64,000 bases of DNA from Pseudomonas simiae (GCF_900111895.1 NZ_FOKB01000001.1:248001-312000), one strand, 5' to 3'; shown: positions 17,716-27,457, counted from the first letter of the stretch. Numbers and translations: made by a program. Notes: generated by a model not told the origin, from the sequence alone.

Positions 17716-19548
17716 TCAGTCGATACCGACAAACCCACCCGTCTGATGCTGCCACAACCGCGCATACAGCCCGCCATGGGCGAGCAATTCGGCGTGGCTG
17801 CCGCTCTCGGCAATCTGGCCTTTCTCCAGCACCACCAGGCGATCCATTCGCGCAATGGTCGACAACCGGTGTGCGATTGCGATCACCGTCTTGCCCTGCA
17901 TCAGGGTTTCCAGACTCTCCTGAATGGCGGCTTCCACTTCCGAGTCCAGCGCGGAGGTGGCTTCGTCCATGATCAGGATGGGCGCGTCCTTGAGCAGCAC
18001 GCGGGCAATGGCGATACGTTGGCGTTGGCCGCCGGAGAGTTTTACCCCGCGCTCACCGACATGCGCGTCCAGTCCGGTGCGGCCCTCGGAGTCCGACAGC
18101 AGCGGGATGAACTCATCGGCGCGCGCCTTGTGCACGGCGGCCCAGAGTTCTTCATCGGTGGCGTCCGGTTTGCCGTACAGCAAGTTGTCGCGGATCGAGC
18201 GGTGCAGCAGCGACGTGTCCTGGGTGATCATGCCGATCTGTTCGCGCAAACTTTCCTGGGCGACATCGGCGATGTTCTGGCCGTCGATCAGGATGCGCCC
18301 ACCTTGCAGGTCGTAGAGGCGCAGCAGCAGGTTGACCAGGGTCGACTTGCCCGCACCGGACGGGCCGATCAGGCCGATCTTTTCACCGGCCTTGATCTCA
18401 AGGTTGAGGCCGCCAATGATCCCGCTCTTCTTGCCATAGTGGAAATCCACCTGCTCGAAGCGCACTTCGCCATGGGGCACGCTCAGGCGCGGGGCATTGT
18501 CGCGGTCGATCACGGCCAGCGGTTGGGCGATGGTCTTCAGGCCGTCCTGCACTTGGCCGATGTTTTCGAAAATGCCGTTGACCACCCACATGATCCAGCC
18601 GGACATGTTGACGATACGGATCACCAAACCGGTGGCCAGTGCAATCGCGCCCACCGAGATCAGCGACTGCGTCCACAACCATAGCGCCAGGCCGGTGGTG
18701 GTGACGATCAGCAGGCCGTTCATGGTGGTGATCACGATGTCCATGCTGGTCACCACGCGGCTGGCCAGCTGGGTTTTTTCGGTCTGCTCGATGATCGCTT
18801 CCTTGGCGTATTCCTGCTCATAACGGGTATGGGCGAATAACTTCAAGGTGGTGATGTTGGTGTAGCCGTCGACGATGCGGCCCATCAATTTGGAGCGCGC
18901 TTCGGAAGAAATCACCGAGCGCTCCTTCACCCGTGGCACGAAGTAGCGCAGCGCCAGGCCGTAGCAAATGATCCAGGTCACCAGCGGGATCATCAGACGC
19001 CAGTCGGCTTCGGCAAACAGCACCAGGGAACTGATGGCGTAGATCACTACGTGCCAGATCGCATCCACCGCCGCCACCGCAGAGTCGCGCAGGGAGTTGC
19101 CGGTTTGCATGATGCGCTGGGCAATACGCCCGGCGAAATCGTTCTGGAAAAAATTCAGGCTCTGCTTGAGCACGTAACTGTGGTTCTGCCAGCGGATCAG
19201 GCTGGTCATGCCGGGGCTGATGGTCTGGTGCACCAGCAGGTCATGCAGGGCGCCGAAGATCGGGCGCAGCAGCAAGGCGACCACGGCCATCCAGATCAGC
19301 TCGGTGCTGTGAACCTGGAAGAAGTCTGCGGGCGGCGTGCCCTGGGCCAGGTCGATGATGCGACTCAGGTAGCTGAACAGCGCGACTTCGATCAGTGCAC
19401 CGATCAGGCCCACCACCAGCAAGGCGGCGAAGTGCGGCCACACCTGGCGCAGGTAGTAGAGGTAGAAAGGCAGGACTTTGTCGGGCGGGGCGGCGCTGGG
19501 GGCGTCGCGGAAAATATCGATCAGTTGTTCAAAACGACGATAGAGCAT
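17716..19548 (-). CDS. ABC exporter, fused permease and ATPase
   Basis: 610 residues with an N-terminal type-I exporter membrane domain (about residues 35-335, six segments) and a C-terminal ATPase. Walker A is GPSGAGKST at 395-403, the signature LSGGQRQR at 504-511 and Walker B ILIMDEA at 524-530, followed by the switch histidine in IAHRLST. It resembles the half-size multidrug/lipid exporters that work as homodimers. The substrate cannot be predicted. It is followed on the same strand by nothing; the cyclophilin gene lies upstream, 79 bases away on the same strand, so co-transcription is possible. Confidence 0.9.
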   Translation of the reverse strand: MLYRRFEQLIDIFRDAPSAAPPDKVLPFYLYYLRQVWPHFAALLVVGLIGALIEVALFSYLSRIIDLAQGTPPADFFQVHSTELIWMAVVALLLRPIFGALHDLLVHQTISPGMTSLIRWQNHSYVLKQSLNFFQNDFAGRIAQRIMQTGNSLRDSAVAAVDAIWHVVIYAISSLVLFAEADWRLMIPLVTWIICYGLALRYFVPRVKERSVISSEARSKLMGRIVDGYTNITTLKLFAHTRYEQEYAKEAIIEQTEKTQLASRVVTSMDIVITTMNGLLIVTTTGLALWLWTQSLISVGAIALATGLVIRIVNMSGWIMWVVNGIFENIGQVQDGLKTIAQPLAVIDRDNAPRLSVPHGEVRFEQVDFHYGKKSGIIGGLNLEIKAGEKIGLIGPSGAGKSTLVNLLLRLYDLQGGRILIDGQNIADVAQESLREQIGMITQDTSLLHRSIRDNLLYGKPDATDEELWAAVHKARADEFIPLLSDSEGRTGLDAHVGERGVKLSGGQRQRIAIARVLLKDAPILIMDEATSALDSEVEAAIQESLETLMQGKTVIAIAHRLSTIARMDRLVVLEKGQIAESGSHAELLAHGGLYARLWQHQTGGFVGID

Positions 19549-19627
19549 TAGGTATGACCCGCGTGGCGGGCTCTCCTTTCAAATGCGCGCGCGGCCTTGT
19601 GGGCTGCGCGCGGAACTACCTGATACC

Positions 19628-20191
19628 TCAGTCGATGCGCTTGGCCGACTTGATGTACACAGGATCGATTGGCACGTTCTGCATGCCCTGCTTGGTAGTG
19701 GTCTGCGAATTGACGATCACATCAACCACGTCCATGCCCTTGACCACCTTGGCGAATACGGCGTAACCGGCATCACGGCCCGGGTCGAGAAAGGCATTGT
19801 CGGCGACGTTGATGAAGAATTGGCTGGTGGCCGAGTTCGGGTCATTGGTGCGCGCCATGGACAGGGTGCCACGTACGTTATGCAGGCCGTTGCTGGCTTC
19901 GTTCTTGATCGGGTCCTTGGTTGGCTTTTGGGTCATTGCCTGGGTGAAACCACCGCCCTGGACCATGAAACCTGGGATTACGCGGTGGAAGATCGTGTTG
20001 GTGTAGAAGCCGCTGTCGACATAGGCCAGGAAGTTCTTGGTGCTGATCGGCGCTTTGACCGGGTCCAGTTCGATCTCGATGTCGCCATTGGTGGTGGTGA
20101 TCAATACGTGGGGCGCCTTGGCTGGCTCGGCGGCCATCAGGTTGGCGGCGAACAGAACAGAACCGGCAAAGAAGGCGATTTTTTTCAGCAT
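19628..20191 (-). CDS. ppiA: Periplasmic peptidyl-prolyl cis-trans isomerase (cyclophilin)
   Basis: 187 residues. A signal peptide (about 1-20, ending AANLMA) precedes a cyclophilin domain. The active-site stretch [17 protein letters not shown] contains the catalytic arginine of the family, and [10 protein letters not shown] is also typical. The enzyme speeds proline isomerisation in periplasmic proteins. The symbol ppiA is given because of the signal peptide; cytoplasmic PpiB lacks one. The gene starts 3 bases downstream of the stop of the hydrolase gene (20195) on the same strand, so the hydrolase and ppiA are very likely one transcript. Confidence 0.9.
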   Translation of the reverse strand: MLKKIAFFAGSVLFAANLMAAEPAKAPHVLITTTNGDIEIELDPVKAPISTKNFLAYVDSGFYTNTIFHRVIPGFMVQGGGFTQAMTQKPTKDPIKNEASNGLHNVRGTLSMARTNDPNSATSQFFINVADNAFLDPGRDAGYAVFAKVVKGMDVVDVIVNSQTTTKQGMQNVPIDPVYIKSAKRID

Positions 20192-20194
20192 GGG

Positions 20195-20998
20195 TCAGTG
20201 ATCCTGGGTAGTGGTTTCGACTGTCTTTAGAAAATCGAGCAAGGTTGCGTTAAAGACTTCGGGTTGGTCCAAAGGCGTGGCATGGCGGGAATCCTCGATC
20301 ACCACCAGTCGCGCATTGGGTAGCAGTTTTACATAGTTTTCTTTCTGCGCCACAGGGGTGTAGTCATGGTCGGCGCTGATGACCAGGGTTGGACAGGTGA
20401 TTCTGGAAAGTCGTTCCTGCACGCCCCAGCCCACGATTGCATCGAAGCTGGCGAGATAAGCACGTTTGTCGTTTTTTGCCCAGCGTTCGGCCATCTTGCG
20501 GCGCAGGTCGGCCTGCTGCGGCTTGGGAAACAAGCGGTCGCCCAGCGCCTTACCAATGGTGGCCAGGCTGAGTACACGTGCCAGGCTCCAACGTTTAGCC
20601 CATTGCCAGTAGTCATCGGCACTGCGCACCTTCACCTCCGGTGCGCTGTTGACGATGCACAGGCTCTTGACCTGTGCGGGTTCATCCACCGCCAGTTGGA
20701 ATGCGATCATGCCGCCCATGGACAAGCCCACCACGTGGGCGGCTGGCAGGTCCAAGTATTCGATCAGCGCCAGCAAATCCAAGGTGAAGCCCTGAATGCT
20801 GTAGCGTTCTCGCGGTTTGTCCGAGCGTCCGTGACCCCGTACATCCACCACGATCAGGCGGTAATGCCTGGCCAACACCGGAATCTGCAGCTCCCAATCC
20901 TGGCTGCTGGAGCCCAGGCCGTGGATCAGGATCAGCGGCGTACCGTGGCCGTATTCCTCATAGTGCAGGCTGCATCCTTCGTGGTCGAACCAGGCCAT
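20195..20998 (-). CDS. Alpha/beta-fold hydrolase
   Basis: 267 residues of the alpha/beta-hydrolase fold. HGLGSSSQDW (about 25-34) forms the oxyanion-hole region. The nucleophile elbow is GLSMG (about 91-95) with serine as nucleophile, a late Asp lies in VISADHDYTP, and the catalytic His in DSRHATPLDQPE. The overall look is of BioH/3-oxoadipate enol-lactonase-type hydrolases, but the substrate is open. It precedes ppiA by 3 bases and is transcribed away from nothing else; its 5' side faces the end of a LysR gene 14 bases away, on the same strand, suggesting a LysR-hydrolase-ppiA run. Confidence 0.88.
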   Translation of the reverse strand: MAWFDHEGCSLHYEEYGHGTPLILIHGLGSSSQDWELQIPVLARHYRLIVVDVRGHGRSDKPRERYSIQGFTLDLLALIEYLDLPAAHVVGLSMGGMIAFQLAVDEPAQVKSLCIVNSAPEVKVRSADDYWQWAKRWSLARVLSLATIGKALGDRLFPKPQQADLRRKMAERWAKNDKRAYLASFDAIVGWGVQERLSRITCPTLVISADHDYTPVAQKENYVKLLPNARLVVIEDSRHATPLDQPEVFNATLLDFLKTVETTTQDH

Positions 20999-21012
20999 GC
21001 ATGAACTCCGTT

Positions 21013-21936
21013 TCAGGCTTGCTGAGGGGCGGCGAAAGGCGCGTCCAGCGGGGCGGTGTCAAAGGTGCGCAGCAGTTCCACAAGGATCTGCGTGGCGGGC
21101 CCCAGGGGTTTGTCCTTGTTTGAGTACAGGAAAAACGTGGGGTGACGGCTGCCGCCCTGTTCCAAGGGGAGTTGCTTGAGCACGCCTTCGGCGAGTTCGC
21201 GTTCGATCATGTGTCGGGGCAGCCACGCAAAACCCAGGCCGCTGCCCACGAAGGCGGCGGCGGTGGCCAGGCTGCCGACGGTCCAGCGTTGCTCGGCGCC
21301 GAGCCAACCCACATCCCGGGGTTGCTGACGGCCGGAATCGCGGATCACCACTTGCATCTGGCTTTCCAGGTCCTGAAAGCTCAGCTCGCGATTCAAACGG
21401 TGCAAGGAATGCTCGGGGTGTGCCACGGCGACAAATTCCACATCGCTCATTTCCGTGCCCAGGTAACCCGGGATGCTGAAACCGGAAATCGCCAGGTCGG
21501 CTACGCCTTCCATCAGCAACTCTTCGACCCCCGACAGCACCTCTTCACGCAGGCGCACACGGCAACCCCGGCTCTGCGGCATGAACGCGGTGAGCGCGCG
21601 CACCAGGCGTGCGTTCGGATAGGCCGCATCCACCACCAGCCGCACCTCGGCTTCCCAACCTTGTTCCATATGGTGCGCGAGGTCTTCCAACTGGCTGGCG
21701 TTTTTCACCAGTTGCCGGGAACGGCGCAACAGCACTTCACCGGCGTCGGTGAGTACCGCTTTGCGCCCGTCGATGCGCAGCAGCGGCACGCCCAGTTGGT
21801 CTTGCATGCGGGCCACGGTGTAGCTCACCGAAGACTGCGAACGGTGCAGCGCTTCAGCCGCCTGGGCGAAGCCGCCATGGTCGACCACGGCTTGCAGCGT
21901 ACGCCATTGATCGAGGGTAACGCGGGGCGCTTTCAA
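21013..21936 (-). CDS. LysR-family transcriptional regulator
   Basis: 307 residues. The N-terminal winged helix (about 1-65) contains FAQAAEALHRSQSSVSYTVA, the LysR recognition helix region, followed by the linker helix and a periplasmic-binding-protein-like effector domain (about 92-290). Effector and targets are unknown. It lies upstream of and on the same strand as the hydrolase and ppiA, and divergent from a small secreted protein gene 49 bases away, which is the most likely direct target by the usual LysR layout. Confidence 0.92.
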   Translation of the reverse strand: MKAPRVTLDQWRTLQAVVDHGGFAQAAEALHRSQSSVSYTVARMQDQLGVPLLRIDGRKAVLTDAGEVLLRRSRQLVKNASQLEDLAHHMEQGWEAEVRLVVDAAYPNARLVRALTAFMPQSRGCRVRLREEVLSGVEELLMEGVADLAISGFSIPGYLGTEMSDVEFVAVAHPEHSLHRLNRELSFQDLESQMQVVIRDSGRQQPRDVGWLGAEQRWTVGSLATAAAFVGSGLGFAWLPRHMIERELAEGVLKQLPLEQGGSRHPTFFLYSNKDKPLGPATQILVELLRTFDTAPLDAPFAAPQQA

Positions 21937-21985
21937 GATGGGTTCCTCTTGTCCTAAGCTGACAGTCCTTATTGGAGACTGCCGA

Positions 21986-22300
21986 ATGAGAAAATTCTGT
22001 TGTGTGTTGCTGGCACTGCTGCCGCTGAGCGCATTTGCCTACCCCATCGACGTGACCAAAAAGATCGACGGCGTCAGCATCGATTACACCGCCTCCGACG
22101 TGGACGGCGATATCAGTTCGATTCAACTCAATAACTACGGCAAGCAAGACGCGGTCTGCTCGGTAATCTTCACCAACGGCCCGGAATCGCCGCGTCGCCG
22201 TACGGTCACGGTGCCGGCGGGCAAAAGCACCAACACCACGGTCAAGTTCAACCGCGCCATTATCAAGATGCGGATCGCCCTGTCGTGTGCGCCGAAGTAA
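21986..22300 (+). CDS. Small secreted protein of unknown function
   Basis: 104 residues. It begins with a clear signal peptide (about 1-18, ending SAFA-YPID), so the mature protein of about 86 residues is periplasmic or secreted. Two cysteines remain in the mature part (AVCSVI and LSCAPK), able to form one disulfide. The rest looks like a beta-rich domain (repeated Thr/Val/Ser alternation). I do not recognise a named family. The start at 21986 is supported by TTGGAGA upstream and by the signal peptide. It is divergent from the LysR gene. Confidence 0.75.
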   Translation: MRKFCCVLLALLPLSAFAYPIDVTKKIDGVSIDYTASDVDGDISSIQLNNYGKQDAVCSVIFTNGPESPRRRTVTVPAGKSTNTTVKFNRAIIKMRIALSCAPK

Positions 22301-22439
22301 CCGAGCAGCGGAGCATGCTCCGCTTATAAACAAATTTATAGATGGGTTATAGCAGTTTTTTGCGCTTTTTAATCGAATTGGCTATGTTTAATCTTCACTC
22401 CATCGCCTTACAGCAACTTCTGATGGAGCCCACAACGCC

Positions 22440-23039
22440 ATGTCCAATGTTCTGATCATCGAAAGCAGCGCCCGCCAGCAGGATTCGATTTCCCGCCAAC
22501 TGACCCAGCAATTCATCAGCCTATGGCAGGCCGCCCATCCGGCTGATCAGATCACTGTGCGTGACGTGGCCCTCAACCCGGTTCCACACTTGGACGCCAA
22601 CCTGCTCGGCGGCTGGATGAAGCCCGCGGATCAACGCAACGACAGCGAGCAGGCGTCCCTGGACCGCTCCGATGAGTTGACCCGCGAACTGCTGGCCGCC
22701 GACGTTCTGGTGATGGCCGCACCGATGTACAACTTCGCCATCCCCAGCACCCTTAAAGCATGGCTGGATCACGTGCTGCGCGCAGGTGTGACCTTCAAAT
22801 ACACCGCCACCGGGCCACAGGGTCTGCTGACCGGCAAACGTGCCATCGTGCTCACGGCGCGCGGCGGCATCCATACCGGTGCCAGCTCTGATCACCAGGA
22901 ACCTTACCTGCGCCAGGTCATGGCCTTTATCGGGATTCACGACGTCACCTTCATCCACGCCGAAGGGGTGAACCTCAGTGGTGACTTCCAGGAGAAGGGC
23001 ATCAACCACGCCAAAGCGCTGCTGGCCCAGGTCGCCTGA
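22440..23039 (+). CDS. azoR: FMN-dependent NADH-azoreductase
   Basis: 199 residues with the flavodoxin-like fold of AzoR. The FMN phosphate loop region is near the N-terminus (IESSARQQDSISR), APMYNFAIPSTLKAWLDHV (about 97-115) is the family hallmark, and TARGGIHT (about 139-146) follows the flavin ring. These homodimeric enzymes reduce azo dyes and quinones with NADH and help in quinone and oxidative stress. Paralogues are common in pseudomonads, so no number is assigned. It is a single gene followed by a strong terminator. Confidence 0.93.
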   Translation: MSNVLIIESSARQQDSISRQLTQQFISLWQAAHPADQITVRDVALNPVPHLDANLLGGWMKPADQRNDSEQASLDRSDELTRELLAADVLVMAAPMYNFAIPSTLKAWLDHVLRAGVTFKYTATGPQGLLTGKRAIVLTARGGIHTGASSDHQEPYLRQVMAFIGIHDVTFIHAEGVNLSGDFQEKGINHAKALLAQVA

Positions 23040-23145
23040 TCCGTTAATCGTCAGATAATCCCGCGATGGTTATCTAGTGCCACGCAAACCCTTCAAGTAC
23101 GCGTAACAGACCTCCCTTTGCACTTTCTGCTCCTGAGTGCTCCTG

Positions 23146-23180
23146 CCCGACTGCCGCTTTAGCGAGGTCGGGTTTTTTTT
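23146..23180 (+). terminator. Intrinsic terminator after azoR
   Basis: CCCGAC and GTCGGG form a GC-rich stem around TGCCGCTTTAGCGAG (which can itself pair inside), directly followed by eight T residues. It lies about 105 bases after the azoR stop. Confidence 0.9.
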
Positions 23181-23242
23181 GCCCCGAGTTTCTTCAACCG
23201 CCGAAAACCTTTAATGTCCCGCCCATTCGAAACGAGGCGCGC

Positions 23243-24109
23243 ATGGGCTACTTACTGGTTGTCACCCTGATTCAGGCATTTTCCTTCAGCTTGATCGGCG
23301 AATACCTCGCCGGTCACGTCGACAGCTACTTCGCCGTGCTGGTGCGCGTGGTGCTGGCTGGGTTGATCTTCATCCCGCTGACCCGCTGGCGCTCGGTGGA
23401 GCCGGCCTTCATGCGTGGCATGCTGGTGATTGGCGCGCTGCAGTTCGGGGTGACCTACGTGTGCCTGTACCTGAGCTTTCGCGTGCTCACGGTGCCGGAG
23501 GTGCTGCTGTTCACCATCCTCACGCCGTTGCACGTGACCCTGATCGAAGACGCCCTCAACCGTCGCTTTAACCCTTGGGCACTGATCGCCGCGTTGGTGG
23601 CAGTGGCGGGCGCAGCGGTGATCCGCTTCGACCAGATCACCCCGCACTTTCTCGGCGGCTTCCTGCTGCTGCAATTGGCCAACTTCACCTACGCCGCCGG
23701 GCAGGTGATGTACAAGCACTTGGTGGCGCGCTATCCGAGCGATCTGCCGCATTACCGGCGCTTTGGCTACTTCTACCTGGGTGCATTGTTGGTGGTATTG
23801 CCGGCGTTCCTGCTGTTCGGCAAGGCCAACTTCCTGCCCGATGCGCCGCTGCAATGGGGCGTGCTGGTGTTCCTTGGGTTGGTCAGTACTGCGCTGGGCA
23901 TGTACTGGTGGAATAAGGGCGCCTGCCTGGTGCAGGGCGGCACCCTGGCGGTTATGAACAACTTACATGTGCCGGTCGGCTTGCTGCTCAACTTGCTGAT
24001 CTGGAACCAGCACGAACCGCTAGGGCGGTTGGCCTTGGGCGGGTTGGTGATTTTGGCGGCGGTGTGGATGAGTCGGTTGGGTGTGCGCAAGGCGCCAGCG
24101 CCACGCTGA
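23243..24109 (+). CDS. EamA/DMT-family transporter
   Basis: 288 residues with about ten membrane segments in two EamA repeats. It belongs to the branch annotated as carboxylate/amino acid/amine transporters: the first segment reads LIQAFSFSLIGEYLAGHVDS and the fourth LLFTILTPLHVTLIEDALN. The C-terminal repeat has STALGMYWWNKGACLVQGG. It differs clearly from the DMT gene at 2757, so it is not a recent duplicate. The substrate is unknown. A terminator just upstream isolates it from azoR; it converges with the channel gene. Confidence 0.86.
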   Translation: MGYLLVVTLIQAFSFSLIGEYLAGHVDSYFAVLVRVVLAGLIFIPLTRWRSVEPAFMRGMLVIGALQFGVTYVCLYLSFRVLTVPEVLLFTILTPLHVTLIEDALNRRFNPWALIAALVAVAGAAVIRFDQITPHFLGGFLLLQLANFTYAAGQVMYKHLVARYPSDLPHYRRFGYFYLGALLVVLPAFLLFGKANFLPDAPLQWGVLVFLGLVSTALGMYWWNKGACLVQGGTLAVMNNLHVPVGLLLNLLIWNQHEPLGRLALGGLVILAAVWMSRLGVRKAPAPR

Positions 24110-24140
24110 CGCCCTTGCAGGAGCAAGCCGGTAAGCACTG

Positions 24141-25439
24141 TTAACTTGAATGCTGTTCGATGGCCGGCAAATGACTGGCCCCCAACACCGCCGGCAACAC
24201 CCCCGCACGCAAATCATTCCCACTCGGCTGCTGATACAGGCTCAAGCCAAACTCCGGCAATACCGCCAGCAGGTAGTCAAAAATATCCCCCTGGATACGC
24301 TCGTAATCCGCCCACGCCGTGGTGCGGGTAAAGCAGTAGATCTCCAGCGGCACGCCTTGGGCGGTGGTTTGCATCTGGCGCACCATGCAGGTCATGTTCG
24401 GCTGGATGTCCGGGTGGCTCTTCAAGTACGCCAGGGCGTAGGCGCGGAAGGTGCCGAGGTTGGTCATGCGCCGGCGGTTGGCCGACAGTTGCGCGCTGTG
24501 GCCCTGGGCTTCGTTCCAGGCCTTGAGCTCGGCCTGCTTGCGCCCGATGTAGTCAGTCAGCAGGTGCACCTGGGTCATGCGCAGCTCTTCGTCGTCGCGC
24601 AAAAAGCGCACGCCACTGGCGTCGATGAACAGGCTGCGTTTGATCCGTCGTCCGCCGGAAGCCTGCATGCCGCGCCAGTTCTTGAACGACTCGGACATCA
24701 GGCGCCAGGTGGGGATGGAGACGATGGTCTTGTCGAAGTTCTGCACCTTGACCGTGTGCAGGGTGATGTCTACCACGTCGCCATCGGCGCCGACCTGGGG
24801 CATTTCGATCCAGTCGCCGACCCGCAGCATGTCGTTGCTGGTCAGTTGCACGCTGGCGACAAACGACAACAGCGTGTCCTTGTACACCAACAGGATCACC
24901 GCCGACATGGCGCCAAGGCCCGAGAGCAGCAACAGTGGCGAGCGATCGATCAGGGTGGCAACGATGATGATCGCGCCAAACACGAACAGCACCATCTTCG
25001 CCAACTGCACGTAGCCCTTGATCGAGCGGGTGCGCGCGTGTTCGGTGCGAGCGTAGATATCCAGCAGGGCATTGAGCAGGGCGCTGGTGGCCAGCACCAG
25101 GAACAGGATGGTGATTGCCAGGGCCACGTTGCCGATGAACAGGATGGCGGTCTTGCTCAGGTCGGGCACCAGGTAAAGGCCGAATTGAATCACCAAGGAC
25201 GGCGTCATCTGCGCCAGGCGATGGAAGACCTTGTTGTGCCGCAGGTCGTTGAGCCAGTGCAGCGCCGGTTGCCGGCCGAGCAGTTTGACGGCGTGGAGGA
25301 TGAGGTAACGTGCCACTCGTCCGAGCAACAGGGCCACTACCAGCAACACCAGCAAGCCGAGGCTGGCATGCAGCAGCGGGTGTTCGTCGAGGGCGCCCCA
25401 GAGGTCTTGGACGTTGAGCCAGAGCTGTTTGATATCCAT
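24141..25439 (-). CDS. YbdG-like mechanosensitive ion channel (MscS family)
   Basis: 432 residues from the ATG at 25439; a longer frame upstream to 25529 has no ribosome site. About five membrane segments fill residues 20-190. The MscS core follows with LSFVASVQLTSNDMLRVGDW and an Ile/Val-rich pore region, then a beta domain (VDITLHTVKVQNFDKTIVSI). Size and sequence fit the YbdG (miniconductance) branch, whose members respond to osmotic down-shock. The ribosome site is weak (GGTTTCACCC), so the start is less sure than the product. Confidence 0.86.
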   Translation of the reverse strand: MDIKQLWLNVQDLWGALDEHPLLHASLGLLVLLVVALLLGRVARYLILHAVKLLGRQPALHWLNDLRHNKVFHRLAQMTPSLVIQFGLYLVPDLSKTAILFIGNVALAITILFLVLATSALLNALLDIYARTEHARTRSIKGYVQLAKMVLFVFGAIIIVATLIDRSPLLLLSGLGAMSAVILLVYKDTLLSFVASVQLTSNDMLRVGDWIEMPQVGADGDVVDITLHTVKVQNFDKTIVSIPTWRLMSESFKNWRGMQASGGRRIKRSLFIDASGVRFLRDDEELRMTQVHLLTDYIGRKQAELKAWNEAQGHSAQLSANRRRMTNLGTFRAYALAYLKSHPDIQPNMTCMVRQMQTTAQGVPLEIYCFTRTTAWADYERIQGDIFDYLLAVLPEFGLSLYQQPSGNDLRAGVLPAVLGASHLPAIEQHSS

Positions 25440-25631
25440 GGGTGAAACCGATTCTTCTATAAGACAACACGGGGCGATTAGAGCATTTAAGTGCAACAAA
25501 GTTGATGACATGGACAAATGCCCTGACAAAAAAGCGGCTGATTAGCACTGTTCGCGTAAAGAAACTCGGTTTGGACGCCCGAAACCGGTAACCTATGCAG
25601 CTGATTTTTGTATTTCTTCGAGGTAGCACCC

Positions 25632-26978
25632 GTGTTTTCCCAATTCGCCCTGCACGAACGCCTGCTCAAAGCCGTGGCCGAGCTTAAATTTGTCGAGCCT
25701 ACGCCGGTGCAAGCAGCGGCCATCCCGCTCGCGCTCGAAGGGCGTGACCTGCGGGTGACAGCTCAAACCGGTAGCGGCAAGACCGCCGCTTTCGTCCTGC
25801 CTGTGCTGAACCGCCTGATCGGCCCGGCCAAGGTTCGTGTGAGCATCAAGACCCTGATCCTGCTGCCGACCCGCGAGCTGGCTCAGCAGACCCTGAAGGA
25901 AGTCGAGCGCTTCTCGCAGTTCACCTTCATCAAGTCCGGCATCATCACCGGCGGTGAAGACTTCAAGGTCCAGGCCGCCATGCTGCGCAAGGTGCCGGAC
26001 ATCCTGATCGGCACCCCGGGCCGCATGATCGAGCAACTCAACGCCGGCAACCTCGACCTCAAGGAAGTCGAAGTGCTGGTGCTGGACGAAGCCGACCGCA
26101 TGCTCGACATGGGCTTTGCCGACGACGTCCAGCGTCTGGTGAGCGAGTGCGTCAATCGCCAGCAGACCATGCTGTTCTCCGCCACCACCGGCGGTTCGAC
26201 CCTGCGTGAGATGGTCGCCAAGGTGCTGAACAACCCTGAGCACCTGCAGGTCAACAACGTCAGCGACCTGAACGCCACCACGCGCCAGCAGATCGTCACC
26301 GCCGATCACAATGTGCACAAAGAGCAGATCCTCAACTGGCTGCTGGCCAATGAGACCTATCAGAAAGCCATCGTGTTCACCAACACCCGCGCCGCCGCCG
26401 ACCGCATCTACGGCCGCCTGGTGGCCCAGGAATACAAGGCATTCGTGCTGCACGGCGAGAAAGACCAGAAGGACCGCAAACTGGCCATTGACCGCCTCAA
26501 GGCTGGCGGCGTGAAGATCCTGGTAGCCACCGACGTGGCCGCCCGCGGCCTGGACGTCGACGGCCTGGACCTGGTGATCAACTTCGACATGCCCCGCAGC
26601 GGTGACGAATACGTACACCGTATCGGCCGTACCGGGCGTGCCGGCAACGATGGCCTGGCCATCTCGCTGATCTGCCACGGCGACTGGAACCTGATGTCGA
26701 GCATCGAGCGTTACCTCAAGCAGTCGTTCGAGCGCCGCACCATCAAGGAAGTCAAAGGCACCTACACCGGGCCGAAGAAGGTCAAGGCGTCGGGCAAGGC
26801 CGTGGGCGTAAAGAAGAAAAAGACCGACGCCAAGGGCGACAAGAAGAAAACCGGCGCCAAGTCGCCGACCAAGCGCAAGATCGCCAACCGGCCGAAGACC
26901 GACAGCCTGTCGCTCGTCAGCAAGGACGGCATGGCGCCTCTCAAGCGCCGCAAGCCGGAAGCCCCGGCTGCCGAATAA
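25632..26978 (+). CDS. DEAD-box ATP-dependent RNA helicase
   Basis: 448 residues from a GTG after CGAGGTAG. All helicase motifs are present: Q motif (VEPTPVQAAAI), AQTGSGKTAAF (Walker A), PTRELAQQ, DEAD within VLDEADRMLDMGF, SATT, the RGLDVDG region and HRIGRTGRAG. A lysine-rich tail (about 385-430: KKKKTDAKGDKKK and similar) probably binds RNA. Such helicases unwind RNA during ribosome assembly or mRNA decay. It resembles the RhlE/SrmB-like group, but I cannot assign one name. A perfect bidirectional terminator follows 15 bases after the stop. Confidence 0.93.
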   Translation: MFSQFALHERLLKAVAELKFVEPTPVQAAAIPLALEGRDLRVTAQTGSGKTAAFVLPVLNRLIGPAKVRVSIKTLILLPTRELAQQTLKEVERFSQFTFIKSGIITGGEDFKVQAAMLRKVPDILIGTPGRMIEQLNAGNLDLKEVEVLVLDEADRMLDMGFADDVQRLVSECVNRQQTMLFSATTGGSTLREMVAKVLNNPEHLQVNNVSDLNATTRQQIVTADHNVHKEQILNWLLANETYQKAIVFTNTRAAADRIYGRLVAQEYKAFVLHGEKDQKDRKLAIDRLKAGGVKILVATDVAARGLDVDGLDLVINFDMPRSGDEYVHRIGRTGRAGNDGLAISLICHGDWNLMSSIERYLKQSFERRTIKEVKGTYTGPKKVKASGKAVGVKKKKTDAKGDKKKTGAKSPTKRKIANRPKTDSLSLVSKDGMAPLKRRKPEAPAAE

Positions 26979-26993
26979 GGCTCGAGTGAGGTG

Positions 26994-27022
26994 AAAAAAC
27001 CGGACAATTGTCCGGTTTTTTT
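26994..27022. terminator. Bidirectional terminator between the helicase gene and a small secreted protein gene
   Basis: AAAAAACCGGACAATTGTCC followed by GGTTTTTT: a near-perfect palindrome with an A-run before and a T-run after a CCGGACAATTGTCCGG stem. It can end both the helicase transcript (plus) and the convergent 27029-27304 gene (minus). Confidence 0.93.
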
Positions 27023-27028
27023 ATGCCT

Positions 27029-27304
27029 TCAGTTTTTGGCCTTGGCCGCTGCTTCCTTGAGTTCCTTCAGACGAGCGTCGATCAACTGGCACTTGTCCGG
27101 GAACTCCGCACTTTCAGTGTCCAGGTCCATCTTCTGCAGTTCATCGTTCATTTCCTTGGCCTTGGTCGGGTTCTGCTCGGTCAACTTGGCCACTTCCTGG
27201 GCCAGTTGCTCGCGCTTGGCCGTGGCCTCGTCCGGCGTACAGGCCCAGGCGGGCAGGGCGGCCAACAACGTGGCCGCGAGCGTCAGGTTCATCAGGGTTT
27301 TCAT
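27029..27304 (-). CDS. Small periplasmic protein of unknown function
   Basis: 91 residues. A signal peptide (about 1-21, cleavage after AWA) leads into a mostly helical, Lys/Glu-rich mature part with two cysteines (CTPDEA and DKCQLI) that may pair. The helical, charged pattern suggests a small coiled-coil or chaperone-like protein. I do not recognise a named family. The start is supported by AGGAGG 7 bases upstream on the minus strand. It shares a terminator with the helicase gene and is divergent from 27458. Confidence 0.8.
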   Translation of the reverse strand: MKTLMNLTLAATLLAALPAWACTPDEATAKREQLAQEVAKLTEQNPTKAKEMNDELQKMDLDTESAEFPDKCQLIDARLKELKEAAAKAKN

Positions 27305-27457
27305 GGGTGGACCTCCTTGGCAGGGATATTCAGTGGAGGTCGCCGATACCCGGAAAGTTCACGGGAATGACGCTCGTCTCCTGGGCTGAACGGCCAGTGA
27401 TGCGGCGGGTCACACCTTTAACGGGCTACCTTCCATCCGCCCGCAGGAGGAATCAGG

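Noticed and set aside
25440..25529. N-terminal extension of the YbdG-like channel gene
   Set aside because: The upstream codons are not hydrophobic in the expected way and extend into the helicase promoter.
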